A DNA stretch of 39,676 nt, taken from positions 1 through 39,676 of the forward strand of contig CAYSLJ010000055.1 of NCBI GenBank assembly GCA_964431735.1. Reading direction: 5' to 3'. Each line of letters begins with the position of its first letter. Within the stretch, counting starts at the first letter, position 1. The notes under the pieces are model-generated. The model ran no database searches. It was not told where the DNA came from and was given only the letters and a program-made list of their open reading frames with translations. Below, in pieces: positions 26,908 through 36,080 of the stretch. The position numbers and the translations under genes are program-made. Source of the stretch: CALARM01 sp964431735 (GTDB lineage Bacteria; Vulcanimicrobiota; SpSt-956; JAKJGF01).

Positions 26908-29900
26908 ATGACTTTATCAGAAGGAACAATCCTGAAAAGCCGGTACAAAATAATAAAGAAAATAGGCGGAGGAGGTTTCGGACAGGTATATCTCGCCGAA
27001 GATACTCTTAAAGAGTCTTTATGGGCAGTAAAAGAAATGGATGTAGAAGACCTTTCTGACAAAGACAGAACTGAAATAAGAGAACAGTTCTGGTTTGAAG
27101 CAAAAATACTCGTAAAATTATCCCATCCCCAGCTACCAAAGATAGAAGATTTTTTTGAAGATAATGAAAAATATTATATCGTAATGGAATATATAAAAGG
27201 TAAAGATCTATTCGATCTGATAAAATTATCTTCAGAACCATTCCCTGTCGAAGAGGTAACACGATGGGTCATAAAGGTATGTAATGTTCTGGAATATCTG
27301 CACAAACAACAACCTCATGCAGTAATTTTCAGAGATTTAAAACCGGAAAATGTCATGCTCTCAGATACCGGAGAAATAAAATTAATAGATTTCGGCATAT
27401 CAAAATTGTTTGATGTAAACAGACATACCAGAAACTACGCAAAAGCAGCATCTCCTTATTTCTCCTCTCCTGAACAGTACGGAGGGAAAACAACAGATAC
27501 AAGAAGTGATATTTTTTCACTGGGAGCTACAATGTATTACATTTATACAGGTAATTTCCCCGTAGATGCAATAGAAAGAGCCATTAATGAAATTCCAATA
27601 CCGGTTCCAAGCAATTTTAACAGTAAAATCTCGAAGCAACTGGATAATATAATATTAAAAGCCATGGAATTAAATAAAGAGAATCGATATCAAACTGTGG
27701 AAGAACTTGCAGAAGAGCTTCAGACCTGTATACCACCCGGTGAGAAAGCAAAAGAACAGAAAAAAATCTGTCCGAAATGTCAGAGAGAAAATCCTTATAT
27801 ATCGCGTTTCTGCGGCAAATGCGGTCTATCTCTAATCGAAATGGAAGAAAAACCGGCATTTACCACTGAACTGGAAGAAAAAATAGAATCATTACCGGAA
27901 ATTGTCTGTTCAAGTAAATTTATTTTTATTCACGGGTCAGATGAAAATCCTGTAAAGATACTGAAAAAAACACGTAAAGAAGAAAAATATACCGAAGAGG
28001 TGATTACCGGCCATGCCATAATATCCAGATATCATTATTCTATAAAAACTTCACTATTACATACGGAAGAGATTAATATTATACCTTTAAAGCAATTTTT
28101 CATAATTCCTGATAAAAAAATATATATGTCCTGTGAGGATATTAAATTGTTTTCCTTCAGTCCGGGTTTGAAGGGGAAAAAACTTAAAATTATCTTACAG
28201 GGCAGAGATAAAAAAGAAATATTTTATGAAGATATAATGGAACTGGATGAAGAAGGCATATCCTATAAAGTTCTACCTCCATGTAAAGAGGGAGAGTATA
28301 TTCTCAAAATAATAGAAGCAAATACCGTTCTGGACGAAATATTTTTACATATTTATGAAAACCTTCCTCCGTCACTTGATATAAAAATTAACTATTACAG
28401 AGTGGATACGGATACAGAAGAAGGTAATTCCTTTACTGTAGATTTATATGTATCAAAAGATGGATTGCCATTCAACGGATTATTAAAAGTACTTCTGTTA
28501 TGTGATAATAGTCTCATAGCATCTGTAAGACCTGATATAGAAGAAGGAAGATTTAACTTTAGATTTAACACCGGTAATGATACAGGGCCATTTATTTTAA
28601 AAGCAGAAGGAGAGGGAACTTTTCAACTGTTTATTCCTGCTGAGAGAGAAGAAAAACATATAAATATCGGAAATCACTTTGAAATTGCTCTGGCAGAATT
28701 ACCGGGCAGAACAGATAGAGGAATATTCTACAAAAAGCTCACCGGTACAGGAAATATTATAGAATTCCAGGAACTGGAAGGGGAAACAGGAAGGATAAAA
28801 GTTTTTGATGACCTGAATACCATGCAAATTGCAGTAATCAATCCTGTTGACGGGGAAAGCAACATATATGATTTTAATAAGATATCAAAAAATTCTCTTT
28901 TAGAATTTCAAACTTATTTACCTTATTGTCTTGTACATGCAGGGACATGGACAGACCAGCCATGGGAAAGTGTCGGGATAATTATAAATCCGATAAAAAT
29001 ATCCCCTTCTATGAATGTTAAACAGAAAGCAACACCGGGAGAAGAAGTGGAAGTAATAATTGAAACAGAAGGAATTTCCAGATGTCTGCTTATAGTAACA
29101 GACTTAGAAATTCAGGATTCCCCGATGTTAAGAAAGATTACACATGATCTCTATTATAATATTAAGAAAAATATAGAGCCTGAAGCAGAAGAAACAGGTA
29201 AAGAAGATAATATGGATAAATATCATGTAGAACCTCTTATTAAAGACATGGAAGGAAACATTATATATTCAGAATTATTCATTCTTGAAAGAACAGCGAA
29301 AAAAACAATAAAAATGCCGGACAACCCCGGTTTATGTCATATTTATTCTTATATCTTAAAGGCTCCTGATTATAAGATATTACACAGAACATTGATTATT
29401 GAAGAGAATATATTTATAGAATTTGACCTTCCCAGAATGATGAACAGAGACGATAGGATTACAGGTAAAATTTACTTTTCTTCTCCTGAAAATGCAAATC
29501 TCCTTATAAGTACAGCCAGTGATTATTTTGAAGGTACAGTTTCCGGCACAGGTTCTACAGACTTCGAAGTATTCCATACAGGAGAGATAACAGGAGAACT
29601 CTCATCAGGAAACAGACACTGGAAGATTACACACAGAATTTCACCGGGATCTATAGAAAACATTACCTGTTCAGAGATAACTTTACTTGGGAAAGGAGAA
29701 GTAATTGAAGGAGAGAATATCACAATATATCCAGGATATCAATTACTGGCCAGATCTATAGAAAATATCCAGAATTTTTCTCTGGAATCGTCGGAAATAT
29801 TGAGCAGCAAACTTGCTGCAATGGCCATAAAGTATAAACTCCTGTCACATAATGACATAACCGGCGATTTAAAAGAGCTGGAAAATAATATAAATTCCGG

Positions 29901-30885
29901 CCTTACACTGCTGAACATATTTCTCCATGACGGACTCTTCTCATTGTGGGAAGAAAGTAAGCCTTCAATAGATGTTTCCATAAAGATAATGGGTAATATG
30001 AAACATTTTCTGACCATTCCTTTTCCCCGGGCCCACAGATTAATAAAAGATTGCACAGAAGTTCTTTTAAATAAAGGTGTAAGAAAATATTCTCTTACCG
30101 TTATAAATAGCAGATTTATGCCCATGCCAGGTAAAATAGAGACTCCTATATTAAACTATCTCTATGGCCCTCAGTCCATTAAAGGACAGATGACAGAAAT
30201 CATTAAACTCCTTGCCCTGAAAGACGGAGACAGTTATTACTGGAAAGGAGACGATTTCTGGGGAGGTAATCTGGAAGCTACATGTTATACCATTAAGGTT
30301 ATGCATCTCTGTAACGAAGAAGAATTTTTCAACAGAGGTTTAACATTTATTCTGAAACACTTGAAGAATGAAACCCTTAATTCTACATCTGATACTCTTT
30401 CATTCATAGAATTATTATGGGAAATTAATTTCACCGGAAGTTACAAATATCTGATAAACGGAGAGATAACCGCAGATACTATCATAAATCATGGCAAAAT
30501 AGAAGCTCTTGAGAATAGACTTATAGTAAAAAAAGACAGGGAAAAACAGATAAATTACATGGAAAAAGCAAAAAAAATTCCCTTATCTATTGATGTTGTG
30601 CCTGACAGAGCTATTATCGGAGAAGCAATTTCAATAATTATAAAACCCAGGATCAAAACTGTCTGTCCCGTAGCAAAAATATTCCTTCCCGGTAATATAG
30701 ATCTTCTGGACATCACACCGGGAATTCAATCTGTCACATTACCGGTAATAACAGATAGCCTGGAAATAAAAGCCCTGGCCGTAAGAAAAGGAAAAGGAAA
30801 AATACATGCTGCCATAGAAGATTTTTACAAACCTGACTACTGTGGATACGGTGAAAGTGTTGATATTATAACAGATGAGTCTTGA
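26908..30885 (+). CDS. Ser/Thr protein kinase fused to zinc ribbon and macroglobulin-like domains
   Basis: 1325 residues. The kinase domain (10-270) has GGGGFGQV (20-27), K42, FRDLKPENV (His of HRD replaced by Phe141, Asp143 kept), DFG 161-163 and SPE 187-189, so it is probably active. A zinc ribbon follows with C288, C291, C302 and C305. The remaining 1000 residues are beta-rich, then helical: MG-like modules (PGEEVEVIIETEG), a TED-like helical part around 1000-1190 (GGNLEATCYTIKVM, STSDTLSFIELLW), and a final beta domain (VVPDRAIIGEAI). No CxEQ thioester is present. No membrane segment or signal peptide is seen, which is odd because bacterial macroglobulins are normally extracytoplasmic. 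AGGAG lies eight bases before ATG 26908. The stop lies in GTCTTGA/GTCGTGA repeat-like sequence. Domain assignment of the C-terminal part is by pattern, not search. Confidence 0.82.
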   Translation: MTLSEGTILKSRYKIIKKIGGGGFGQVYLAEDTLKESLWAVKEMDVEDLSDKDRTEIREQFWFEAKILVKLSHPQLPKIEDFFEDNEKYYIVMEYIKGKDLFDLIKLSSEPFPVEEVTRWVIKVCNVLEYLHKQQPHAVIFRDLKPENVMLSDTGEIKLIDFGISKLFDVNRHTRNYAKAASPYFSSPEQYGGKTTDTRSDIFSLGATMYYIYTGNFPVDAIERAINEIPIPVPSNFNSKISKQLDNIILKAMELNKENRYQTVEELAEELQTCIPPGEKAKEQKKICPKCQRENPYISRFCGKCGLSLIEMEEKPAFTTELEEKIESLPEIVCSSKFIFIHGSDENPVKILKKTRKEEKYTEEVITGHAIISRYHYSIKTSLLHTEEINIIPLKQFFIIPDKKIYMSCEDIKLFSFSPGLKGKKLKIILQGRDKKEIFYEDIMELDEEGISYKVLPPCKEGEYILKIIEANTVLDEIFLHIYENLPPSLDIKINYYRVDTDTEEGNSFTVDLYVSKDGLPFNGLLKVLLLCDNSLIASVRPDIEEGRFNFRFNTGNDTGPFILKAEGEGTFQLFIPAEREEKHINIGNHFEIALAELPGRTDRGIFYKKLTGTGNIIEFQELEGETGRIKVFDDLNTMQIAVINPVDGESNIYDFNKISKNSLLEFQTYLPYCLVHAGTWTDQPWESVGIIINPIKISPSMNVKQKATPGEEVEVIIETEGISRCLLIVTDLEIQDSPMLRKITHDLYYNIKKNIEPEAEETGKEDNMDKYHVEPLIKDMEGNIIYSELFILERTAKKTIKMPDNPGLCHIYSYILKAPDYKILHRTLIIEENIFIEFDLPRMMNRDDRITGKIYFSSPENANLLISTASDYFEGTVSGTGSTDFEVFHTGEITGELSSGNRHWKITHRISPGSIENITCSEITLLGKGEVIEGENITIYPGYQLLARSIENIQNFSLESSEILSSKLAAMAIKYKLLSHNDITGDLKELENNINSGLTLLNIFLHDGLFSLWEESKPSIDVSIKIMGNMKHFLTIPFPRAHRLIKDCTEVLLNKGVRKYSLTVINSRFMPMPGKIETPILNYLYGPQSIKGQMTEIIKLLALKDGDSYYWKGDDFWGGNLEATCYTIKVMHLCNEEEFFNRGLTFILKHLKNETLNSTSDTLSFIELLWEINFTGSYKYLINGEITADTIINHGKIEALENRLIVKKDREKQINYMEKAKKIPLSIDVVPDRAIIGEAISIIIKPRIKTVCPVAKIFLPGNIDLLDITPGIQSVTLPVITDSLEIKALAVRKGKGKIHAAIEDFYKPDYCGYGESVDIITDES

Positions 30886-30917
30886 GTCGTGAGCTTGTAA
30901 ATCGAAGGAAGAATATT

Positions 30918-31904
30918 ATGAACTTATCACAGAAGACTTCTTTATTTGAGCAATTAGAAAAAACATGTTTAACATTTCTCTCCAGACAGCTAACAGAAGA
31001 AGAATTCAGGCAACAGGTAGAAAATCTTAAACCTTCCTTAATAGAAAGAGAGAAAAAAAATCTTGATTACCTGGACACACAGGAAAATAATATCGGGAAA
31101 GAACAGTCACGAGAACTGCGTTTAATTTTTATAGAAGGCATAAAGGAATATAAACAGGCAATAGATACACTGGAAACATATTTTACAGACAAAAATAAGG
31201 AACATATTGAACATGGATTGGCTATCGCTACTAAAGCAGATAAAAAAATTGTGTATTATCAGCAGAAATTACAACAACATGATATAGATTCCACAGAAGA
31301 AGATTTTTACATGCAAAAAAAACCAAAAAATATGTTTAGAAACCTTACACATAATATATACATACAGACACATATTCAATCACCTTATATGCTTGTAGCT
31401 CCGGCAAAAGCACCGACTCCTGCAATAAAAGCTGCTGTCGAAAAAAAGATTGCCGCAGAGAAGTTGTCCAGAATAGCAATTTTTGAAAGTCTAACAGTGG
31501 AAGATTTAGAAGACATAGCAACACTGGTAGAATACAAAAAGGTTTCTGAAAATTCCGTCTTATTTAAAGAAAATGATATAGGGAAAGAAATATATATAAT
31601 AAATACCGGCAGAATATCAATAAGAAAGTCCATCCAGAGAGAAGATAAAAAAGAAGAAGAACTTGTAATACTGGGAAAAGGTTCAATAATAGGAGAAATG
31701 GCTGCACTGGATGGAAGCCCCCGTTCGGCATCAGCTATTGTAGTATTTGGAGATGCAGAATTATTCAAAATTACTGTTCAAAATTTTATGAAGCTTATGA
31801 TGAAATATCCCGGAATAAGTATTAATTTAAACAAAATCTTCTGTAAAAGGCTCAGAGAAATCAACGGAAAGTTAATGGAACATCTGGTAGGTAGTGAAGA
31901 GTGA
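30918..31904 (+). CDS. Cyclic nucleotide-binding domain protein with helical N-terminal domain
   Basis: 328 residues from ATG 30918, with GAAGGAAGA just upstream; an earlier in-frame TTG at 30882 overlaps the preceding stop and is rejected. The C-terminal 140 residues are a cNMP-binding domain (FESLTVEDLEDIA, IYIINTGRISI, GSIIGEMAALDGSPRSASAIV). No DNA-binding helix-turn-helix follows, so it is not a Crp-type regulator. The N-terminal half is helical and shares ETYFTDKNKEHIEHGL with the zinc-ribbon protein at 15695-16267. It lies 32 bp after the kinase-macroglobulin gene, probably one transcript. The GSEE tail and stop are encoded by heptamers. Confidence 0.87.
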   Translation: MNLSQKTSLFEQLEKTCLTFLSRQLTEEEFRQQVENLKPSLIEREKKNLDYLDTQENNIGKEQSRELRLIFIEGIKEYKQAIDTLETYFTDKNKEHIEHGLAIATKADKKIVYYQQKLQQHDIDSTEEDFYMQKKPKNMFRNLTHNIYIQTHIQSPYMLVAPAKAPTPAIKAAVEKKIAAEKLSRIAIFESLTVEDLEDIATLVEYKKVSENSVLFKENDIGKEIYIINTGRISIRKSIQREDKKEEELVILGKGSIIGEMAALDGSPRSASAIVVFGDAELFKITVQNFMKLMMKYPGISINLNKIFCKRLREINGKLMEHLVGSEE

Positions 31905-32079
31905 ACAGTAAAGGGTGAAGGGTGAAAAGTGAAAAGTGAAAAGTGAAGGGTGAAGAGTGAGTAGCGCCCCCCTGTGGTCGCCCGGTACCGGTAAAACACG
32001 CGTCACGCCTTACGCGTCACGATTATAACGCATCACGTCTCACGTCTCACGTCTCACGTCTCACATCTCACGTCTCACG
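31892..32079. repeat. Large heptamer array with GC hairpin remnant
   Basis: GTGAAGA/GTGAAAA units (31892-31963), a degenerate GCGCCCC...GGTCGCCCGGTACCGG segment (31964-31990), CGTCACG units (31999-32022) and six CACGTCT-type units (32034-32079) up to the stop of the minus-strand permease. Convergent boundary. Confidence 0.85.
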
Positions 32080-32080
32080 A

Positions 32081-32986
32081 TTACCTTAATTTCTTCATAG
32101 ACGCCACCATTATTAAAATGATTATTGTAAGCACATAAGGCAGTGCAAGTAATAATTCATGAGGAAAATTATAACCGAGAGCCTGCAATCTTAACTGAAA
32201 AGCATCGGCGAGACCGAATATTAAAGCACCTGTCATTACATAAAACGGTTTCCACCGTCCGAATATAACACAGGCAAGTGCAACAAACCCCCTTCCTGCT
32301 GTCATATTATCTACAAATACTCCCAGATCAAGGACAAGAAATGTGCCGCCGAGTCCGGCCAGCAGCCCTCCAAGTGTAACACATATATATCTTGTAAGGT
32401 AAACATTTATACCCATAGAAGATGCGGCAGCAGGATATTCTCCTGATGCTCTGATTTTCAGTCCATAGTTTGTTTTATATATAATAAGAGAAGAGAATAA
32501 AACAAGAAAAAATGTTATATATACGAGCAGATTTTGTTCAAATAAAACAGGGCCCAGAAAGGGAATATCATGTAAAAAAGGAAGAGCTACAGGGGGTAAA
32601 GTTTTTATTCCGGGAGGCATCATGGTAATACCGAAAATTATCCTGAAAGAAAAAGCTGTCAGACCAATAGAAAATAAATTTAATATAATACCACATGCAA
32701 TCTGATTGGCCTGGAGTGTTATACAGAGAAAAGCCATTATAAAGCCCATAACAGCTCCTGCAACCATTCCGGAGATTATTCCCAGAAATATATTTTCTGT
32801 ATAATAGGTACCTATAAACCCTGCCAGACATCCTGTTAACATAATACCTTCAAGTCCTATATTAATAATACCTGAAAGCTCGGAATATATCTCCCCTGTT
32901 GCCGCAAGAACTACAGGCGCAGCCATTCTGATTGATGCCGACAGTAAACCGGTTATAAATACTATTGTAAAAATCTGTTCTGCCAT
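32081..32986 (-). CDS. ABC permease of the BMP-type nucleoside importer family
   Basis: 301 residues with about eight to ten hydrophobic segments. GEIYSELSGIINIGLEGIML at the N-terminus is the signature of the NupQ/YufQ type. It overlaps the upstream permease gene by 25 bp, so the two are translationally coupled. Partner of the 356-residue permease and the ATPase. Family members import purine nucleosides (B. subtilis Nup), and sugars in some cases; substrate cannot be read from the sequence. The gene is last in its operon. Confidence 0.92.
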   Translation of the reverse strand: MAEQIFTIVFITGLLSASIRMAAPVVLAATGEIYSELSGIINIGLEGIMLTGCLAGFIGTYYTENIFLGIISGMVAGAVMGFIMAFLCITLQANQIACGIILNLFSIGLTAFSFRIIFGITMMPPGIKTLPPVALPFLHDIPFLGPVLFEQNLLVYITFFLVLFSSLIIYKTNYGLKIRASGEYPAAASSMGINVYLTRYICVTLGGLLAGLGGTFLVLDLGVFVDNMTAGRGFVALACVIFGRWKPFYVMTGALIFGLADAFQLRLQALGYNFPHELLLALPYVLTIIILIMVASMKKLR

Positions 32987-34032
32987 AATCTGGTTAACTT
33001 CTTTTCTAAAATCTCACTTCCGAGTATAAAGATTACCATCATAGACTCTATAACAGTTACAAGGGACGATGGAATACCTGTAGTTCTCTGCATAAAACCT
33101 GCTCCTATCTCAAGAGATGCAAAAGCTATTGCAGAAATAACAACACCTGCAGGGTGAAGTCTGCCCAGAAGTGCAATAATAATAGCAGTATATCCGTATC
33201 CGGGAGATATGCCGTCAAGTAATCTGTGATGAACTCCGCATATTTCCCCCATACCGGCAAGACCACATAAACCACCACTTATACATGCAGTAACGAGTAT
33301 TGTAAAAAATACATTTATTCCTCCGTAAAAAGCAGCCCTGGGATTTGCCCCTGACACTCTTATATTATACCCTGCAACAGTTTTACTGAATAAAAAATAA
33401 ATTATGAGGGAACATATTACTGCAATTATTATACCGGCATGTAATCGAGTTTTGTCCATAATAACAGGCAACATTGCTCCAGAGGAAATCTCCTGTGTCT
33501 GAGGGAGATATCCGTGAGTGTCTCTGAAAGGGCCGTGACAGACATAACTGGCAATATATATGGCAATATAATTCATCATCATTGTAAGAATAACTTCATT
33601 GATATTCAAAACAGATTTAAGCAGTCCCGGAATAAAAGCCCAGAAAGCACCTGCAATAAAACTTATTACAATAATAAATAAAAGTAAAGCAGGAGAATTC
33701 CACTGAATGAGAATGCCTGTTACTGCCGCAGCAGCAGCACCTGCATAGATCTGGCCTTCTGCCCCTATATTCCAGAATCCCCCTTTGAATGCTACAGAAA
33801 CACCCAGTCCTCCAAGAATAAGGGGTATAGCTTTAACAAATATCTCTGCTATTCTCTCATAACCGGTCCATGTTCCTTTAAATATTGTAATAAACACAGT
33901 GACAGGACTGGCACCTGCTGCAAGTATAAGAAGGGAGGAAAATATAAAGGTAAAACATATAGATAAAAAGATATTAAATATCGTTATAAATAAAGCTATG
34001 TCAATTTTTTTTAATTTTTTTTTAATCATCAT
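32962..34032 (-). CDS. ABC permease, larger subunit, BMP-type nucleoside importer family
   Basis: 356 residues with multiple membrane segments. GGFWNIGAEGQIYAGA and LNEVILTMMMNYIA-like segments (LNINEVILTMMMNYIAIYI) are signatures of the NupP/YufP type. It begins at ATG 34032, directly after a GTAATGC/GTGATGC heptamer array in the plus-strand sense, with no Shine-Dalgarno sequence; a second Met is the next codon. Forms the membrane channel with the 301-residue permease. Confidence 0.92.
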   Translation of the reverse strand: MMIKKKLKKIDIALFITIFNIFLSICFTFIFSSLLILAAGASPVTVFITIFKGTWTGYERIAEIFVKAIPLILGGLGVSVAFKGGFWNIGAEGQIYAGAAAAAVTGILIQWNSPALLLFIIVISFIAGAFWAFIPGLLKSVLNINEVILTMMMNYIAIYIASYVCHGPFRDTHGYLPQTQEISSGAMLPVIMDKTRLHAGIIIAVICSLIIYFLFSKTVAGYNIRVSGANPRAAFYGGINVFFTILVTACISGGLCGLAGMGEICGVHHRLLDGISPGYGYTAIIIALLGRLHPAGVVISAIAFASLEIGAGFMQRTTGIPSSLVTVIESMMVIFILGSEILEKKLTRLWQNRFLQ

Positions 34033-34034
34033 AT

Positions 34035-34101
34035 ATTCGTAACCCGTAATGCGTGATGCGTAATGCGTTATAATCGTGACGTGTAATTGGCAATTTCACA
34101 A
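34035..34101. repeat. Heptamer array inside the ABC transporter operon
   Basis: GTAACCC-GTAATGC-GTGATGC-GTAATGC-GTTATAA-TCGTGACG on the plus strand, then CACAACT-CACGACT-CACTG-type units. It fills the gap between the ATPase stop and the permease start, so it is transcribed in the operon. Confidence 0.75.
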
Positions 34102-34102
34102 C

Positions 34103-35611
34103 TCACGACTCACTGAAAATCCCTGCCATAAGAAGGCCAACATTCTCTAAACTGGCTTCACTCTGAGACATCTGGCCTACTATTTTCCCTTTATACATAA
34201 CACCTATAGTATCACTCAATGAAAATATTTCATTTAAATCGGTAGAAATGAGGAGTATAGCTGTTCCTTTACTGCGCTCCTCTATCAATACTTTATGGAC
34301 ATATTCTATAGCACCGGGATCAAGTCCTCTTGTAGGATGAACTGCCACTATAAACACAGGACTTTTAGATAATTCCCTGGCTATAATAAGTTTTTGTAAA
34401 TTTCCTCCTGACAATGAATCTGCAAAAACTTTTGTATTACCTGCCTTTATATCATATTTTTCAATGAGATTTTCTGCAAATTTATTGACTTTCTTCCAGT
34501 CTAACAGCATGTTATTATAAAAAGAAGGGCAGCCCAGGATAGCATTCTCTTCCAGGTTAAAGTTTGCCACAGTACCTGTTAAACTTCTGTCTTCAGGTAT
34601 ATGAGACACATGAAGAGCATTTATCTGCTCCGGAGAAAACCCCGTTATTTCAATATTATTTATAAATATCTTACCTTTTTTTAGTTTTCTCATACCTGTA
34701 AGAACTTCAGAAAGTTCCTTCTGCCCGTTACCGTCAACACCTGCCATACCAAATATCTCTCCCTCTTTTATAAAAAAACTCACCTGCTCAAGTACCGTTA
34801 GTTTTCTGTCATCTGTGGCAGAAATATGTTCCACCCTGACAACAGGTAATGCTTCTTTATTCAAAGGTGATTTTTCCACATGTAAAGATATGTCACGGCC
34901 AATCATCATTCTGGCAAGAGATTTTTCATTCATCTCACCAGTATTTACCGTATCGATCCTTTTACCGTCTCTCAGGACTGTTACTCTGTGAGTAGTGTCC
35001 ATTACTTCTTTTAATTTATGGGTTATAAATATTACAGAAAGACCATTTTTAATTAATATGTTCAGTATAGAAAAAAAATCTTCACATTCTTTCGGGGTAA
35101 GAACTGCTGTCGGCTCGTCCAGAATGAGTATTTTTGCCCCGTAATAAAGGGTTTTTAATATCTCCACTCTCTGCTGTTCTCCCACTGAAAGCTGCCATAT
35201 ATAAGCATCAGGGTCTATATTAAAGCCGTATCTATCTGACATATCCTGCAAATTCTTCTTAATAGACTTCAATTTAAAGAAAGATAAAATAGATGATTTC
35301 AAACCTGTAAGAATATTTTCAATTACAGTAAATGAAGGAACAAGCATAAAATGTTGATGGACCATGCCGATACCAAGATTTATAGCATTACCTGGAGATG
35401 TTATATTTACATGTTTGCCGTTAAAATATATATCACCATCATCTGCTTCGTACATACCGTAAAGTATGTTCATAAGAGTACTTTTCCCTGCACCATTTTC
35501 ACCCAGGAGGCCATGAATCTCCCCCTGTCTCAGAGAAAAATCTATCCTGTCATTTGCAATAACATTAAAAAAACGTTTTGTAATATGCTTCATATCTAAA
35601 ATATTATCCAT
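34103..35611 (-). CDS. ABC ATPase, tandem nucleotide-binding domains, BMP-type nucleoside importer
   Basis: 502 residues with two ATPase domains, as in the NupO/YufO and RbsA class. Domain 1 has Walker A GENGAGKST, signature LSVGEQQR and Walker B ILILDEP. Domain 2 has a degenerate Walker A (GVDGNGQKEL) and LSGGNLQKLIIARE, the normal pattern in this class. It energises the two permeases encoded downstream. The lipoprotein binding subunit is not adjacent, unlike most such operons. No ribosome site precedes ATG 35611, and a -10 box lies five bases upstream, so the mRNA may be leaderless. The last residues (SES) and the stop are in GTGAGTC/GTGAGTT heptamers. Confidence 0.93.
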   Translation of the reverse strand: MDNILDMKHITKRFFNVIANDRIDFSLRQGEIHGLLGENGAGKSTLMNILYGMYEADDGDIYFNGKHVNITSPGNAINLGIGMVHQHFMLVPSFTVIENILTGLKSSILSFFKLKSIKKNLQDMSDRYGFNIDPDAYIWQLSVGEQQRVEILKTLYYGAKILILDEPTAVLTPKECEDFFSILNILIKNGLSVIFITHKLKEVMDTTHRVTVLRDGKRIDTVNTGEMNEKSLARMMIGRDISLHVEKSPLNKEALPVVRVEHISATDDRKLTVLEQVSFFIKEGEIFGMAGVDGNGQKELSEVLTGMRKLKKGKIFINNIEITGFSPEQINALHVSHIPEDRSLTGTVANFNLEENAILGCPSFYNNMLLDWKKVNKFAENLIEKYDIKAGNTKVFADSLSGGNLQKLIIARELSKSPVFIVAVHPTRGLDPGAIEYVHKVLIEERSKGTAILLISTDLNEIFSLSDTIGVMYKGKIVGQMSQSEASLENVGLLMAGIFSES

Positions 35612-35616
35612 GTTAT

Positions 35617-35653
35617 ATTATATTCCATACCTGTCAGTAATAGACCTGTCAGT
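35617..35653 (-). promoter_or_regulatory. Leaderless promoter with direct repeats upstream of the ABC operon
   Basis: On the minus strand TATAAT (35622-35617) lies five bases before the ATG. ACCTGTCAGT occurs twice on the plus strand (35629-35638 and 35644-35653), period 15, across the -35 position; no good -35 is visible. The repeats could be an activator or repressor site, or heptamer remnants. Confidence 0.5.
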
Positions 35654-35688
35654 TAGAGTGTATTTATAAGTTATTAGAATTTAATTAA

Positions 35689-35759
35689 AGTGAATAGTGA
35701 AAAGTGAATAGTGAAAAATAATTACTGTCCCTTTCTATTCACTACTCACTACTCACTAT
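35689..35759. repeat. Inverted heptamer array
   Basis: GTGAATA-GTGAAAA-GTGAATA-GTGAAAA faces CTATTCA-CTACTCA-CTACTCA-CTATC across a short spacer, in the divergent gap before the 78-residue protein gene. Confidence 0.8.
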
Positions 35760-35839
35760 CTCCTGATAGCTAAAAAGAAGGATTTTCAGGGATTTTGTAG
35801 AATAAAGATATAAATTTTCATGGAGGTAAGAACAATTTT

Positions 35840-36076
35840 ATGCAAAAAGGCGACAGACTCTGGTTTAAACAGAAAAAAATTTCCGGCACTTTATACAATA
35901 ACGGTATATTAATAGCCTGTAATCCGGATGATACATTGGATATAGATATAGGTATAACAGTACTTGTAGTTAAAGCAGATGATTTATTAGAATCTGAAGG
36001 GTTAGAAGATTTAAATGGGATAAAGGTTATGTCAAATAGAAAACAGCGCCGTTCCATGCTTCCTTCTGCAGCTTGA
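35840..36076 (+). CDS. Small unrecognised 78-residue protein
   Basis: It starts MQKGDRLWFKQKK and ends with a basic stretch (SNRKQRRSM). The middle reads like a small beta-rich domain (GILIACN, ITVLVVKADDLLE). GGAGG lies 13 bases before ATG 35840, rather far. It is four bases upstream of the methyltransferase gene, so co-expressed with it. No family recognised; coding is supported by codon use and by its clean fit between the ribosome site and the next gene. Confidence 0.65.
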   Translation: MQKGDRLWFKQKKISGTLYNNGILIACNPDDTLDIDIGITVLVVKADDLLESEGLEDLNGIKVMSNRKQRRSMLPSAA

Positions 36077-36080
36077 GCTT

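Noticed and set aside
30882..30917. TTG 30882 as start of the cNMP-binding protein gene
   Set aside because: It overlaps the preceding stop, lacks a ribosome site, and ATG 30918 has GAAGGAAGA just upstream.
31999..32079. CRISPR array
   Set aside because: The units are 7 bases long with no spacers; no cas genes are present.
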